Assembly (NCBI RefSeq): GCF_027247405.1
Contig: NZ_CP097463.1
Span: forward strand, 4,154,001-4,218,000
Source of the DNA: Jatrophihabitans cynanchi
Lineage (GTDB): Bacteria > Actinomycetota > Actinomycetes > Mycobacteriales > Jatrophihabitantaceae
Direction of reading: 5' to 3'
DNA length: 64,000 nucleotides
In this document: one piece after another, positions 10,540-19,105 of the stretch
Layout: every line of letters begins with the position of its first letter
Numbering within the stretch: position 1 is the first letter of the stretch
Made by a program: the position numbers and the translations under genes
The notes under the pieces: generated by a model
Told to the model about the DNA's origin: nothing
The model's input: the letters and a program-made list of their open reading frames with translations, nothing else
Database searches by the model: none

Positions 10540-11330
10540 CCGCGCTGTCCGACGCGCTCGGCAAGGCGAAGGCCGAGGGCAGGGCGGCGCTGATCGGCTA
10601 CCTGCCGGTCGGCTACCCGACGGTCGACGGCTCCGTCGACGCGATGCGGGCCATGGTCGACGGCGGCGTGGACGTCGTCGAGGTCGGCGTCCCGTACAGC
10701 GACCCGGTGATGGACGGCCCGACGATCCAGGCCGCCGCCGAGCCCGCGGTGCGTGCGGGCGTCGGGATCGGCGATGCGCTGCGCGCGGTGGCCGCGGTGG
10801 CCGAGGCCGGCGCCGCGGCCGTGATCATGTCGTACTGGAACCCGATCGAGCACTACGGCGTGGCGCGCTTCGCCGCCGACCTCGCGGCCGCGGGGGGATC
10901 GGGGGCGATCACGCCGGACCTGATCCCGGACGAAGCAGGTTCCTGGCTCGCCGCGACCGATGCGCACGGCCTGGACCGGGTGTTCCTGGTCGCGCCGTCC
11001 TCGACCGACGCCCGCATCGTCGCCACCGCCGCAGCATCCCGCGGCTTCGTGTACGCGGCCGCGGTGATGGGCGTGACCGGTGCACGCGCGAACGTCGGCG
11101 ACGCGGCGGCCACCCTGGTCGGCCGGGTGCGTGCGCTCGCGCCCGAGGCCGTCGTGTGCGTCGGGCTCGGCGTGTCGAACGGCGCCCAGGCCGCGGACAT
11201 CGCCGCCTTCGCCGACGGTGTCATCGTCGGCTCGGCCTTCGTCCGCAGGCTGCTCGACCATCCCGACGCGGCGGGTGTGGCCGCGGTGCGGTCGCTGGCC
11301 GCGGAGCTGGCCGCGGGCGTGCGGCGCTAA
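10536..11330 (+). CDS. trpA: TrpA, tryptophan synthase alpha chain
   Basis: A 264-residue barrel that cleaves indole-3-glycerol phosphate and channels indole to TrpB. The catalytic Glu and Asp are in [30 protein letters not shown] and VGLGVSN follow. The flexible loop-6 region reads AVMGVTGAR. The GTG start overlaps trpB, so the two are translated together. Its stop overlaps by 3 nt the stop of a convergent gene. Confidence 0.96.
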   Translation: MTALSDALGKAKAEGRAALIGYLPVGYPTVDGSVDAMRAMVDGGVDVVEVGVPYSDPVMDGPTIQAAAEPAVRAGVGIGDALRAVAAVAEAGAAAVIMSYWNPIEHYGVARFAADLAAAGGSGAITPDLIPDEAGSWLAATDAHGLDRVFLVAPSSTDARIVATAAASRGFVYAAAVMGVTGARANVGDAAATLVGRVRALAPEAVVCVGLGVSNGAQAADIAAFADGVIVGSAFVRRLLDHPDAAGVAAVRSLAAELAAGVRR

Positions 11331-12484
11331 CCGCGGCAGTCCCCGGGCGCGGCCACGCGCACCCCCGAATCGGTCAGTGCGAAGACCCGCCCGCCCGCCG
11401 AACTGAGCGGGCCGGCCAGCCCCGTCCAGGACGCCAGCACCGAGCCGTCGCGCCCGTCGACGCACCACCCCTGCGCGGCCGGCGCCGCGCCGCTCGTCAC
11501 GAACAGGTCGGCGTGGCCGGCGACGACGCGGGTGCCCGGCCCGGTCAGCGCGCTCACCGGGCTCACCTGCACCGGAGTCAGCGCCGCCGGGGCGAGCCGC
11601 ACCACGACCGAACCGGTGTCGGAGTAGCCGCCGAGCCAGATCGAGCCGGCCACGACCGCGATGCTGGACACTCCGATGGACGGCAGCGTGGCGGCGCCGC
11701 GCACGCCCCGGCCCGGCGTCACCGCGAGCACGTGCACCGGTGACGTGGCGTCCAGCGCCAGCAGCCGGTTGCGGGCCGGGTCGGCGGCGATCGCGGTGAC
11801 CAGGCCGGTGCGTCCCGCGAGTGCGACCGCGTGCTGCGCGCCGGGTACGACGTCCATCACCCCGGCCGACGTCGCCAGGTACAGGTGTCCGGCCAGCACC
11901 GCCGTGTCGTAGACCGTCGCCGGCACCGCGACGTCAGGACCGCGAGCCGGACCTGCCGTGGCGACGACGCGGACGGGTGCCGGTTCGGTGCCCTCGCTGA
12001 CGATCCACAGCCGCGCCCCGGACGGGTCGGCGACCAGGTGCAGGAACGGCAGGGCGTTGAACGGGACGTCGCCGAGGGTCACGCTCCAGTTCGGCTGCCG
12101 GGTGCTCAGCAGCAGTGCGCGCACCAGCACCGCGTCGTCGCGGATCGAGTGCAGCAGTAGGTACAGGTGCGCCCCGGACGCGACGGCGTCCAGCACGTCG
12201 AGGTCGGTGCCGCCGAGGTCCAGCGCCGCGCCGAGCACCCCGTCGGCGACTGCGGGTGCGGCAGACGGCACGGCGCCGGTCGCCGGGACACCGGTCGCCG
12301 CGCCACTCGACGCGGCCGCACGCCGGGACGCTGAGTGGTCACGGTTGACCAGCACGACGGCGACGAGGGCCGCAACCGCCAGGCACAGCAAGGCGATCAC
12401 GGCACGCCTCGCCGGATGCGCCGCAGGTTGCGGGAGGTCGCGATGGCCGGCCGGCGGCTCGTCGTCGAGGAACTCGACCTGCAT
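11327..12484 (-). CDS. Membrane-anchored protein with propeller-like repeats, unknown function
   Basis: A 385-residue protein: short cytoplasmic N-terminus, one helix (about residues 28-46, AVIALLCLAVAALVAVVLV), an Ala/Pro/Ser linker, then about 310 residues of repeating beta-strand blocks of the type seen in beta-propellers (repeated L/V-x-W/V-x-G and DGxxGxVLASW-like ends). No enzyme motif is seen. The ATG is 6 nt downstream of a minus-strand TACCCT, so the message is probably leaderless. Confidence 0.7.
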   Translation of the reverse strand: MQVEFLDDEPPAGHRDLPQPAAHPARRAVIALLCLAVAALVAVVLVNRDHSASRRAAASSGAATGVPATGAVPSAAPAVADGVLGAALDLGGTDLDVLDAVASGAHLYLLLHSIRDDAVLVRALLLSTRQPNWSVTLGDVPFNALPFLHLVADPSGARLWIVSEGTEPAPVRVVATAGPARGPDVAVPATVYDTAVLAGHLYLATSAGVMDVVPGAQHAVALAGRTGLVTAIAADPARNRLLALDATSPVHVLAVTPGRGVRGAATLPSIGVSSIAVVAGSIWLGGYSDTGSVVVRLAPAALTPVQVSPVSALTGPGTRVVAGHADLFVTSGAAPAAQGWCVDGRDGSVLASWTGLAGPLSSAGGRVFALTDSGVRVAAPGDCRG

Positions 12485-12490
12485 GAGCCG

Positions 12491-12496
12491 AGGGTA
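12491..12496 (-). promoter_or_regulatory. -10 box (TACCCT), leaderless
   Basis: On the minus strand TACCCT ends 6 nt before the ATG at 12484, with no ribosome site between them. Confidence 0.45.
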
Positions 12497-12508
12497 CGAG
12501 CCGGGCCG

Positions 12509-13498
12509 CTACTCCGGGACGATGAGCAGCTTGCCGGTGCTGCGCCGGCTCTCGAGGTCGCGGTACGCGTCGGCGGCGCGCGCCATCGGGTAGCGCCCGC
12601 CGATCGCGACGTGCAGGCTTCCGCCGCCGATGGCGTCGAAGAGTTCGCCGGCCCGCCACAGCAACTCCTGCCGGTCGGCCGTGTAGTGCACGATCGTGGG
12701 ACGGGTGACGAACAGCGATCCGCCCGCGTTCAGCCGCTGCAGGTCGAACGGAGGCACCTGCCCGCTCGCGCCGCCGAACAGCACGAGCATCCCGCGCGGG
12801 CGCAGCGCGGCCAGCGACGCGTCGAAGGTCGCCTTGCCGACACCGTCGTAGGCCACGTGCACGCCCCCGCCGGCTGCCGCGCGCACCGCCGCGGCCAGGT
12901 CGTCGATCTCGTCGTAGCGCACCACGGCGTCCGCCCCGAGGTCGTGCGCGATCTGTGCCTTCTCCGCGCTGCCCACGGTGGCGACGACGTGCGCCCCGGC
13001 AGACCTGCACAGCTGCACCAGCAGTTGGCCGACCCCGCCGGCGGCCGCGTGCACCAGCGCCCACTGCCCGTCCTGCACCCGGAAGGTCGAGCGGGTCAGG
13101 TAGTGCGCGGTCAGGCCCTGCAGCATCGCGGCGGCGGCGACCTCGACCGGTACCGCGTCAGGCACCGGCACCACGCGGCCGGCGTCGACCGCGACCGCCT
13201 CGGCGTGACTGCCCGCGCCCGCGTCGGCGGTCGCGACCACGTCCCCGACCGACACGTCCGTCACGTCGGCGCCGACGGCCGACACCCGGCCCGCGCACTC
13301 CATGCCGAGGACGAACGGGGTCGGCACCGGATAGACGCCCTGGCGGCGGTACACGTCGATGAAGTTCACACCCGAGGCCGCCACGTCGATGACGACCTGG
13401 CCGGGCGCGGGCCGGGGGCGTGGCCGCTGCTGTACCTCGAGCGTCTCCGGCCCCCCGTTGCGCGCCACCACCACCGCGGCGATCTGGTCCGCACTCAT
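12509..13498 (-). CDS. NADPH:quinone oxidoreductase (QOR, zeta-crystallin type)
   Basis: A 329-residue medium-chain dehydrogenase/reductase without the structural or catalytic zinc ligands. Features are VNFIDVYRRQGVYP and GMECAGRV in the catalytic domain, and the nucleotide fold HAAAGGVGQLLVQLC with VGSAEKAQIAHDLGAD. Members reduce quinones or other enones with NADPH; the true substrate is unknown. It is transcribed away from lgt from a compact divergent promoter of 53 bp. Confidence 0.88.
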   Translation of the reverse strand: MSADQIAAVVVARNGGPETLEVQQRPRPRPAPGQVVIDVAASGVNFIDVYRRQGVYPVPTPFVLGMECAGRVSAVGADVTDVSVGDVVATADAGAGSHAEAVAVDAGRVVPVPDAVPVEVAAAAMLQGLTAHYLTRSTFRVQDGQWALVHAAAGGVGQLLVQLCRSAGAHVVATVGSAEKAQIAHDLGADAVVRYDEIDDLAAAVRAAAGGGVHVAYDGVGKATFDASLAALRPRGMLVLFGGASGQVPPFDLQRLNAGGSLFVTRPTIVHYTADRQELLWRAGELFDAIGGGSLHVAIGGRYPMARAADAYRDLESRRSTGKLLIVPE

Positions 13499-13504
13499 GG
13501 GTAC

Positions 13505-13510
13505 AACGTA
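13505..13510 (-). promoter_or_regulatory. -10 box (TACGTT) for the quinone oxidoreductase gene, leaderless
   Basis: On the minus strand TACGTT ends 6 nt before the ATG at 13498. It faces the lgt promoter 30 bp away, so the two polymerase sites overlap. Confidence 0.45.
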
Positions 13511-13539
13511 GTCATCCGGCCCGCTCCGCCCGCGCCGAC

Positions 13540-13545
13540 TACGGT
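13540..13545 (+). promoter_or_regulatory. -10 box (TACGGT) for lgt, leaderless
   Basis: TACGGT ends 6 nt before the lgt GTG at 13552. There is no ribosome-binding site. Confidence 0.45.
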
Positions 13546-13551
13546 GAACGC

Positions 13552-14514
13552 GTGCAACACCTAGCCGAGCTCCCCAGCCCGTCGCGCAGCGTCTGGCACC
13601 TGGGCCCGCTCCCTGTGCGCGCGTACGCGCTGTGCATCATCGCCGGCATCCTGCTCGCCCTGTGGCTGACCACCCGCCGCTGGCGCGAGCGTGGCGGCGG
13701 CGACGACGACATCTGGGACATCGCCGGCTGGGCGATCCTGTTCGGGATCATCGGCGGACGGCTCTACCACGTCGTGAGCGACCCCGAGCTGTACTTCGGC
13801 GCCGGTAAGCACCCGCTGAACGCCCTGAAGATCTGGGACGGCGGCCTGGGCATCTGGGGCGCGATCGCGCTCGGCACGCTCGGCGCATGGATCGGCTGCC
13901 GGCGCAAGGGCGTGTCGCTCATCGTGTTCGCCGACGCCGCCGCGCCGGGGGTGATCTTCGCGCAGGGACTCGGCCGGTGGGGCAACTGGTTCAACAACGA
14001 GCTGTACGGCGGGCCGACCAGCCTGCCGTGGAAGCTGCAGATCCACGACATCGACGTGGTCACCGGGCACGCGCAGCCGTGCACGTTCGGGCACCTGGGG
14101 CAGCTGGTCTGCGGGTACTACCAGCCGACCTTCCTGTACGAGTCGCTCTGGGATCTGGCCCTCGGGTTCCTGCTGCTGTACCTGGACCGGCGGCTACGGC
14201 TCGGGCACGGCAACGTGATGGCGATGTACGTCATGGGCTATACCCTCGGCCGGGTCTGGATCGAGGCGCTGCGCACCGACCACGCGAACCACATCCTCGG
14301 CCTGCGGCTGAACGTCTGGACCAGCCTGATCGTGTTCGCGCTCGCGCTCGCCTGGTTCCTGCGGCACGGCGGCCTGCACGCCACCCGGGACGCATCGCCG
14401 TACCGGGACCGTCCACCCGGCGACCGGTCGCCCCCGGTCGACGGGTCGCCTCCGGCCGAGGACAGGGACGAGATCACCGAGGGGGTCGAGACCGGTGGCG
14501 GACCAGATGACTGA
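13552..14514 (+). CDS. lgt: Lgt, phosphatidylglycerol--prolipoprotein diacylglyceryl transferase
   Basis: A 320-residue membrane enzyme that adds diacylglycerol to the lipobox Cys of prolipoproteins; this window encodes at least two such substrates. About seven helices. GGRLYHV and the signature LGRWGNWFNNELYGGPT (catalytic Arg and Asn) are intact, followed by YQPTFLYESLWD. It has a polar, acidic C-terminal tail of about 45 residues, typical of actinobacteria. GTG at 13552 is supported by a TACGGT box. It overlaps the next gene by 20 nt. Confidence 0.95.
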   Translation: MQHLAELPSPSRSVWHLGPLPVRAYALCIIAGILLALWLTTRRWRERGGGDDDIWDIAGWAILFGIIGGRLYHVVSDPELYFGAGKHPLNALKIWDGGLGIWGAIALGTLGAWIGCRRKGVSLIVFADAAAPGVIFAQGLGRWGNWFNNELYGGPTSLPWKLQIHDIDVVTGHAQPCTFGHLGQLVCGYYQPTFLYESLWDLALGFLLLYLDRRLRLGHGNVMAMYVMGYTLGRVWIEALRTDHANHILGLRLNVWTSLIVFALALAWFLRHGGLHATRDASPYRDRPPGDRSPPVDGSPPAEDRDEITEGVETGGGPDD

Positions 14515-15226
14515 CGTCCCGGAGCTGCCCAGCCCGGAGGTGCACCACGACCACCGCGACGTCAGCGGCGGCTGGTTGCGCCCCACCGTCTTCGGGATGA
14601 TGGACGGGCTGGTCTCGAACTTCGCGCTCATCGCGGGCGTGGCCGGCGCGAGCACGAGTTCGCAGGGTGTGTCCCTGGCCGGGCTGGCCGGGCTCGTCGG
14701 CGGCGCGTTCTCGATGGCGACGGGGGAGTACGTCTCGGTGCAGAGCCAGAACGAGGCCGCGTACGCCGAGCTGGAGGTCGAGGCGCACGAACTCAAGCAC
14801 AATGCGGCGTCCGAGCTGCGCGAGCTGACCGAGATGTACATCGCGCGCGGGGTCGACCCGGCCACCGCCGCGAGCGTGGCAAGCCAGCTGTCCGAGGACC
14901 CGGACCAGGCGCTGCTCATCCACGCGCAAGCCGAGCTCGGTGTCGACCCGCACCAGCTGCCGAGCCCGTGGACCGCCGCGCTGTCCTCGATCGGCTCGTT
15001 CAGCGTGGGCGCGCTGATCCCGCTGCTGCCCTACCTGTTCGGCGCCAAGCACCTGCTGCTGTCGGCGGTCCTGGCCCTCGCTGCATTGTTCGTGGCCGGG
15101 ATGGTGACCTCGCGCTTCACCAGCCGGGCCTGGTGGTTCGCCGGGCTGCGTCAGCTCGGGCTCGGCGTGCTCGCCGCGGCGGTGACCTTCGGGGTCGGCG
15201 CGCTGTTCCACGTCGCCGTCGGCTGA
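14495..15226 (+). CDS. VIT1/CCC1-family divalent metal transporter
   Basis: A 243-residue protein of the vacuolar iron transporter type. It begins with GGWLRPTVFGMMDGLVSNFALIAGVAGA (helix 1 with the conserved GxxDGxVSNFALI), GGAFSMATGEYVSVQSQ in helix 2, a cytoplasmic Glu-rich metal-binding segment (about 85-150), then three C-terminal helices. These proteins export or store Fe/Mn. The GTG start lies inside the lgt end and is preceded by GAGGGG; an ATG at 14507 is an alternative. Confidence 0.9.
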   Translation: MADQMTDVPELPSPEVHHDHRDVSGGWLRPTVFGMMDGLVSNFALIAGVAGASTSSQGVSLAGLAGLVGGAFSMATGEYVSVQSQNEAAYAELEVEAHELKHNAASELRELTEMYIARGVDPATAASVASQLSEDPDQALLIHAQAELGVDPHQLPSPWTAALSSIGSFSVGALIPLLPYLFGAKHLLLSAVLALAALFVAGMVTSRFTSRAWWFAGLRQLGLGVLAAAVTFGVGALFHVAVG

Positions 15227-15229
15227 CAG

Positions 15230-15259
15230 TTGTCAGACCGACCGGTCGGTCTGTAGTCT
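15230..15259 (+). promoter_or_regulatory. Promoter of the phosphotransferase/acyl-CoA dehydrogenase operon (TTGTCA-18-TAGTCT)
   Basis: TTGTCA at 15230-15235 and TAGTCT at 15254-15259 are 18 bp apart, and the start codon at 15267 is 7 nt past the -10 box, so the mRNA should be leaderless. The spacer is filled by a perfect 20-bp palindrome (see next entry). Confidence 0.6.
15234..15253. promoter_or_regulatory. Perfect 20-bp palindrome, likely TetR-family operator
   Basis: The sequence CAGACCGACCGGTCGGTCTG reads the same on both strands over all 20 bases and fills the -35/-10 spacer. A binding protein would exclude RNA polymerase. The TetR-family gene third in this operon (17558-18127) is the obvious candidate. 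The core ACCGACCGGTCGGT resembles known TetR-family sites. Confidence 0.65.
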
Positions 15260-15266
15260 CGCCGGC

Positions 15267-16286
15267 ATGCCCGAACTGCCCGGCGTCGACCTCACCGCGC
15301 TCGCCGGCTGGCTGGACGCCGCGCATCCGGGACTGCGTCGCGGCGAGCTGTCCGGCGAGGTGATCGCGGGCGGCAAGTCCAACCTCACCTACCGCATCGG
15401 CGACGGCAGCAGCACCTGGGCGCTGCGCCGCCCGCCGCTGGCACATGTGCTGCCGACCGCGCACGACATGGTCCGCGAGTTCCGGGTCATCAGCGCGCTG
15501 GCGGACACGTCGGTGCCGGTCGCTCGGGCAGTCGCGCTGTGCACCGACCCGGCCGTGCTCGGCGCGCCGTTCTACCTGATGGGCTTCGTCGACGGGCTCG
15601 TGTTCGACCGCCCCGACGCGCTGGCACGACTGGACCCGCCGGCCGCACGCACCGCCTGCGAGCAACTGGTCGACACCCTCGTCCGGTTGCACGCCGTCGA
15701 CCCGGCCCGGGTCGGGCTCGCCGACTTCGGCCGTCCGGAGGGCTTCCTCGCCCGGCAGGTGCGGCGCTGGCACCAGCAGTGGCAGGCGTCCGAGACCCGA
15801 CCGCTGGACGTGCTGCCGGCGGTCGTCGAGCGGCTGACGAGCACCGTGCCCGACCAGTCGGCGCCGGCCATCGTGCACGGCGACTACCGGCTGACCAACG
15901 TCATGTTCCGGCCGGACCTCACCGGCATCGCGGCTGTCGTCGACTGGGAGATGGCCACCCTCGGCGACCCGCTCACCGACGTCGGGCTGCTCGTCGTCTA
16001 CCAGAGCCTCGCGGCCGACGGCGACTTCGTCATGCCGCGGATGAGCCCTGACGACGGCTTCCTCGCCCCGGCCGAGCTGGTGGCCCGCTACGCAGCCGGC
16101 TCGCCGCGCGAGCTGGCCGAGCTCGACTGGTACGTCGGCTTCGGCTACTTCAAACTCGCCGTCGTCGCCGAGGGAATCCACCACCGCTTCCTGCAGGGCA
16201 AGACGGTGGGCACCGGTTTCGACCACTTCGGTGCGGCCGTCCCGCGGCTGCTCGAGACCGCCTTGCAGACCGTCGCCGCGCGATAG
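15267..16286 (+). CDS. APH-fold phosphotransferase of the ACAD11/LvaA type
   Basis: A 339-residue kinase-fold protein. GGKSNLTYRI is the P-loop, REFRVISAL carries the alpha-C Glu, IVHGDYRLTNVMF is the catalytic HGD-x4-N loop, and VVDWEMATLGDPLTDVG the metal-binding Asp. It resembles the N-terminal domain of human ACAD10/ACAD11 and Pseudomonas putida LvaA, which phosphorylate 4-hydroxyacyl-CoA, rather than drug-resistance enzymes. The adjacent dehydrogenase supports this. Mycobacterial FadE36 belongs to the same family. Substrate chain length is unknown. Confidence 0.85.
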   Translation: MPELPGVDLTALAGWLDAAHPGLRRGELSGEVIAGGKSNLTYRIGDGSSTWALRRPPLAHVLPTAHDMVREFRVISALADTSVPVARAVALCTDPAVLGAPFYLMGFVDGLVFDRPDALARLDPPAARTACEQLVDTLVRLHAVDPARVGLADFGRPEGFLARQVRRWHQQWQASETRPLDVLPAVVERLTSTVPDQSAPAIVHGDYRLTNVMFRPDLTGIAAVVDWEMATLGDPLTDVGLLVVYQSLAADGDFVMPRMSPDDGFLAPAELVARYAAGSPRELAELDWYVGFGYFKLAVVAEGIHHRFLQGKTVGTGFDHFGAAVPRLLETALQTVAAR

Positions 16287-16298
16287 GGGATAGCGACC

Positions 16299-17561
16299 AT
16301 GGACTTTCGGCACAGCGAGCGCTCGCAGGCGTTGCAGGAGCAACTGCGTGCCTTTCTCGACGAGCACGTGTTCCCGGCCGAGCACGAGTTCGAGCATCAG
16401 GTGGCGGCGAACCGCGCCGCCGGCAACCCGTTCCGGACGCCCGAGGTGCTGCAGGGCCTGAAGCGGACGGCGCGCGAGCAGGGCCTGTGGAACCTGTTCC
16501 TGCCCGCCGGGAGTGAGCAGGCCGGGCACGGGCCGGGCGAACAGTTCGGCGCCGGCCTGTCCGTGCTCGACTACGCGCCGCTCGCCGAGCTGTCCGGGCG
16601 CTCGGTGGCCATCGCGCCCGAGGCGATGAACTGCAGCGCCCCGGACACCGGAAACATGGAGCTGCTCGCCATGTTCGGGACCGAGGCGCAGGTCGACGCC
16701 TGGCTGCGGCCGCTTCTCGCCGGCGAGATCCGGTCCTGCTTCTCCATGACCGAGCCGGCGGTGGCATCCTCGGACGCGACGAACATCGCGCTGACGATCA
16801 CCCGCGACGGCGACGCGTACGTCGTCGACGGCCGCAAGTGGTGGTCGACCGGCGCGATGCGCCCGGAGTGCAAGGTCGCGATCGTGATGGGCGTGAGCGA
16901 TCCGGGCGCCGACCGGCACGCCCGGCACTCGATGATCCTCGTCCCGCTGGACGCGCCGGGTGTCGTCATCGAGCGCTCCACGTCGGTGTTCGGCTACGAT
17001 GACGGCCCGCACGGCGGCCACGGCGTGATCCACTACGACCACGTGCGCGTGCCCGTCGAGAACCTGCTCGGCCCGCAGGGCGGCGGCTTCATGATGGCCC
17101 AGGCCCGCCTCGGGCCGGGCCGGATCCACCACTGCATGCGTAGCCTCGGCATGGCCGAGCGCGCGCTGGAACTGATGTGCACGCGGGCCGCGTCGCGGGA
17201 CGTGTTCGGCGGCCCGCTCGCCCGCCAGGGCGTGGTTCAGGAGTGGATCGCCGAATCGCGCCTGGCGATCGAGCAGGCCCGGCTGCTGGTGCTCAAGACG
17301 GCCTGGCTGATCGACAACGTCGGCGCGAAGGGCGCGCGCACCGAGATCGCCGCGATCAAGGTGGCCGCCCCGCGGGCCGCGTCCTACGTCGTCGACCGGG
17401 CCATCCAGGTGCACGGCGGCGCGGGTGTCTCCGGCGACACCCCGCTGGCCGAATCGTGGGCGCAGCTGCGCACCCTGCACCTGGCCGACGGGCCGGACGA
17501 GGTGCACCTGCGCTCGCTGGGCCGCGACGAGCTGCGCAAGCACGCCGCCACCACTCGATGA
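16299..17561 (+). CDS. Acyl-CoA dehydrogenase, ACAD10/11 type
   Basis: A 420-residue flavoenzyme with the three-domain acyl-CoA dehydrogenase fold. The stretch NCSAPDTGNMELL (about residues 109-121) and MTEPAVASSDATNI are typical of the ACAD10/11 subgroup; the C-terminus has QVHGGAGVSGDTPLA. A GGGGA site precedes the ATG. It follows the phosphotransferase by 12 nt and overlaps the TetR gene (ATGA). In the levulinate pathway LvaC-like dehydrogenases act after the phosphotransferase to turn the 4-phosphoacyl-CoA into a normal beta-oxidation intermediate; the same role is inferred here. Confidence 0.92.
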   Translation: MDFRHSERSQALQEQLRAFLDEHVFPAEHEFEHQVAANRAAGNPFRTPEVLQGLKRTAREQGLWNLFLPAGSEQAGHGPGEQFGAGLSVLDYAPLAELSGRSVAIAPEAMNCSAPDTGNMELLAMFGTEAQVDAWLRPLLAGEIRSCFSMTEPAVASSDATNIALTITRDGDAYVVDGRKWWSTGAMRPECKVAIVMGVSDPGADRHARHSMILVPLDAPGVVIERSTSVFGYDDGPHGGHGVIHYDHVRVPVENLLGPQGGGFMMAQARLGPGRIHHCMRSLGMAERALELMCTRAASRDVFGGPLARQGVVQEWIAESRLAIEQARLLVLKTAWLIDNVGAKGARTEIAAIKVAAPRAASYVVDRAIQVHGGAGVSGDTPLAESWAQLRTLHLADGPDEVHLRSLGRDELRKHAATTR

Positions 17562-18127
17562 GCGACGTCAAGGACCGGGTGCTGGACGCCGCGGTCGACC
17601 TGTTCGCGCGGCAGGGGTACGACGCCACCAGCGTGGCGCAGGTGATCAGCCGGGCGGGCGTCACCAAGGGCGGCTTCTATCACCACTACGCGAGCAAGGA
17701 GGCCCTGCTCTACGAGGTGTACGGCGATCTGATCGCGCGCCAGCTCACCGCGCTGGAGCAGATCCTGGCGCGGCGGCTGCGCCCCGCGGACACCCTGCGC
17801 GCGGTCATCGGCGACCTGGTCGGGTCGACCGCGGCGAGCGCGCAGCGGGCGCTGGTGTTCTGGCGTGAGCTGCACCGGCTCGGACACGAGCGCACCGAGG
17901 AGTACCGCCGCTCGCGCCGCCGCTACCACGACGCGGTGCAGCAGTTGATCGCCGACGGCCAGGCCACGGGCGAGTTCACCGCGGTCGCCTCGCCCGAGGT
18001 CGTCACCTTCACCATCTTCGGGGTGATCAACGAACTGCCGCTGTGGTACCGGCCGGACGGGCGCAAGCAGCCGGCCGAGCTGGCCACCGAACTCGCCGAC
18101 CTCGTGCTCGCCGCGCTGGAGGGCTGA
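17558..18127 (+). CDS. TetR-family transcriptional regulator
   Basis: A 189-residue regulator. The N-terminal helix-turn-helix is DLFARQGYDATSVAQVISRAGVTKGGFYHHYASKEALLYEVY; the rest is an all-helical ligand domain with RRSRRRYHDAVQQLI. The ATG overlaps the dehydrogenase stop. It probably binds the 20-bp palindrome in the operon promoter and senses an acyl-CoA or free acid, giving autoregulation; this is inferred from position. Confidence 0.93.
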   Translation: MSDVKDRVLDAAVDLFARQGYDATSVAQVISRAGVTKGGFYHHYASKEALLYEVYGDLIARQLTALEQILARRLRPADTLRAVIGDLVGSTAASAQRALVFWRELHRLGHERTEEYRRSRRRYHDAVQQLIADGQATGEFTAVASPEVVTFTIFGVINELPLWYRPDGRKQPAELATELADLVLAALEG

Positions 18128-18130
18128 ACC

Positions 18131-19105
18131 ATGGGCTGGGGACTGACGATCCCGCTGACCGGCGTCGCGCTGCCGGCGCACGCCGACCTCGTCCGCGCGT
18201 TAGCGGCCTTCGGCTACACGGACCTCTGGTCGGCCGAGACGAACGGCGCCGACGCGTTCACCCCGCTCGCGCTGGCCTCGGCCTGGGAACCGACGCTGCG
18301 GCTGGGCACCGCGATCGTCCCGGTGTTCACCCGCGGGCCGGCGCTGATCGCGATGTCCGCCGCCGCCCTCGCGGCTGCGGCTCCGGGACGGTTCGTGCTC
18401 GGGCTGGGCGCGTCCAGCCCGGTGATCGTCGGCAACTGGAACGGCATCGCGTACGAGCAGCCGTACCGGCGCACGCGCGACGTGCTGCGGGCGGTGCGTG
18501 CTGCCCTGGCCGGCGAGCGGGTCGACGGCACCTTCGACACGTTCACGATCAAGCGGTTCAAGCTCGAGCAGGCGCCGGCGAGCCCGCCGCCGATCCTGCT
18601 GGCGGCGCTGCGCCCGCAGATGCTGCGGCTGGCCGGCCGCGAGGCCGACGGCGCGATCCTGAACTGGCTGTCCGCGGGTGATGTCCGGCAGTGCCTGGAC
18701 GCGGTGGCCAACCCGGACGCCGACGTGGTGGCCCGGGTGTTCGTCTGCCCCACGGCCGACGCCGATCATGCCCGCAGGCTCGGCAAGCTGCTGATCTCGA
18801 CCTACCTGACCGTACCGGCGTATGCGGCTTTCCAGGACTGGCTCGGCCGCGGTGCGGCGCTGGCTGCGATGCACGAGCGATGGGCAGCGGGGGATCGGGC
18901 CGGGGCAGCCGCGGCCGTGCCGGACGAGGTCGTGGACGATCTCGTCGTACACGGCACGCCGGAGCAGTGCCGCGACCAGGTGCAGGCGTACCTGGACGCC
19001 GGCGTGCGCACGCCCACGATCGCGCTGCTTCCCACGCCCGAGGCGAGCGACCCGGCGGCCGTGCTCGAGCTCGTGCGCCGCCTCGGCCCGGCAGGAGCCG
19101 GCTGA
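18131..19105 (+). CDS. LLM-class (F420-type) luciferase-like oxidoreductase
   Basis: A 324-residue TIM-barrel flavin/F420 oxidoreductase. It has YTDLWSAETNGADAFTPLALAS near the N-terminus, LGTAIVPVFTRGP, RFVLGLGASSPVIVGNWNG and RLAGREADGAILNW, all typical of this class. Whether F420 or FMN is the cofactor is not decided by sequence, but F420 is common in actinobacteria. It starts 3 nt after the TetR gene and overlaps the SDR gene by one base (TGATG), so it is part of the operon. Confidence 0.88.
   Translation: MGWGLTIPLTGVALPAHADLVRALAAFGYTDLWSAETNGADAFTPLALASAWEPTLRLGTAIVPVFTRGPALIAMSAAALAAAAPGRFVLGLGASSPVIVGNWNGIAYEQPYRRTRDVLRAVRAALAGERVDGTFDTFTIKRFKLEQAPASPPPILLAALRPQMLRLAGREADGAILNWLSAGDVRQCLDAVANPDADVVARVFVCPTADADHARRLGKLLISTYLTVPAYAAFQDWLGRGAALAAMHERWAAGDRAGAAAAVPDEVVDDLVVHGTPEQCRDQVQAYLDAGVRTPTIALLPTPEASDPAAVLELVRRLGPAGAG

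Noticed and set aside
15267-16286. Aminoglycoside resistance phosphotransferase
   Set aside because: The fold is shared, but the operon partner and sequence type fit the ACAD11/LvaA/FadE36 group, not drug-modifying enzymes.
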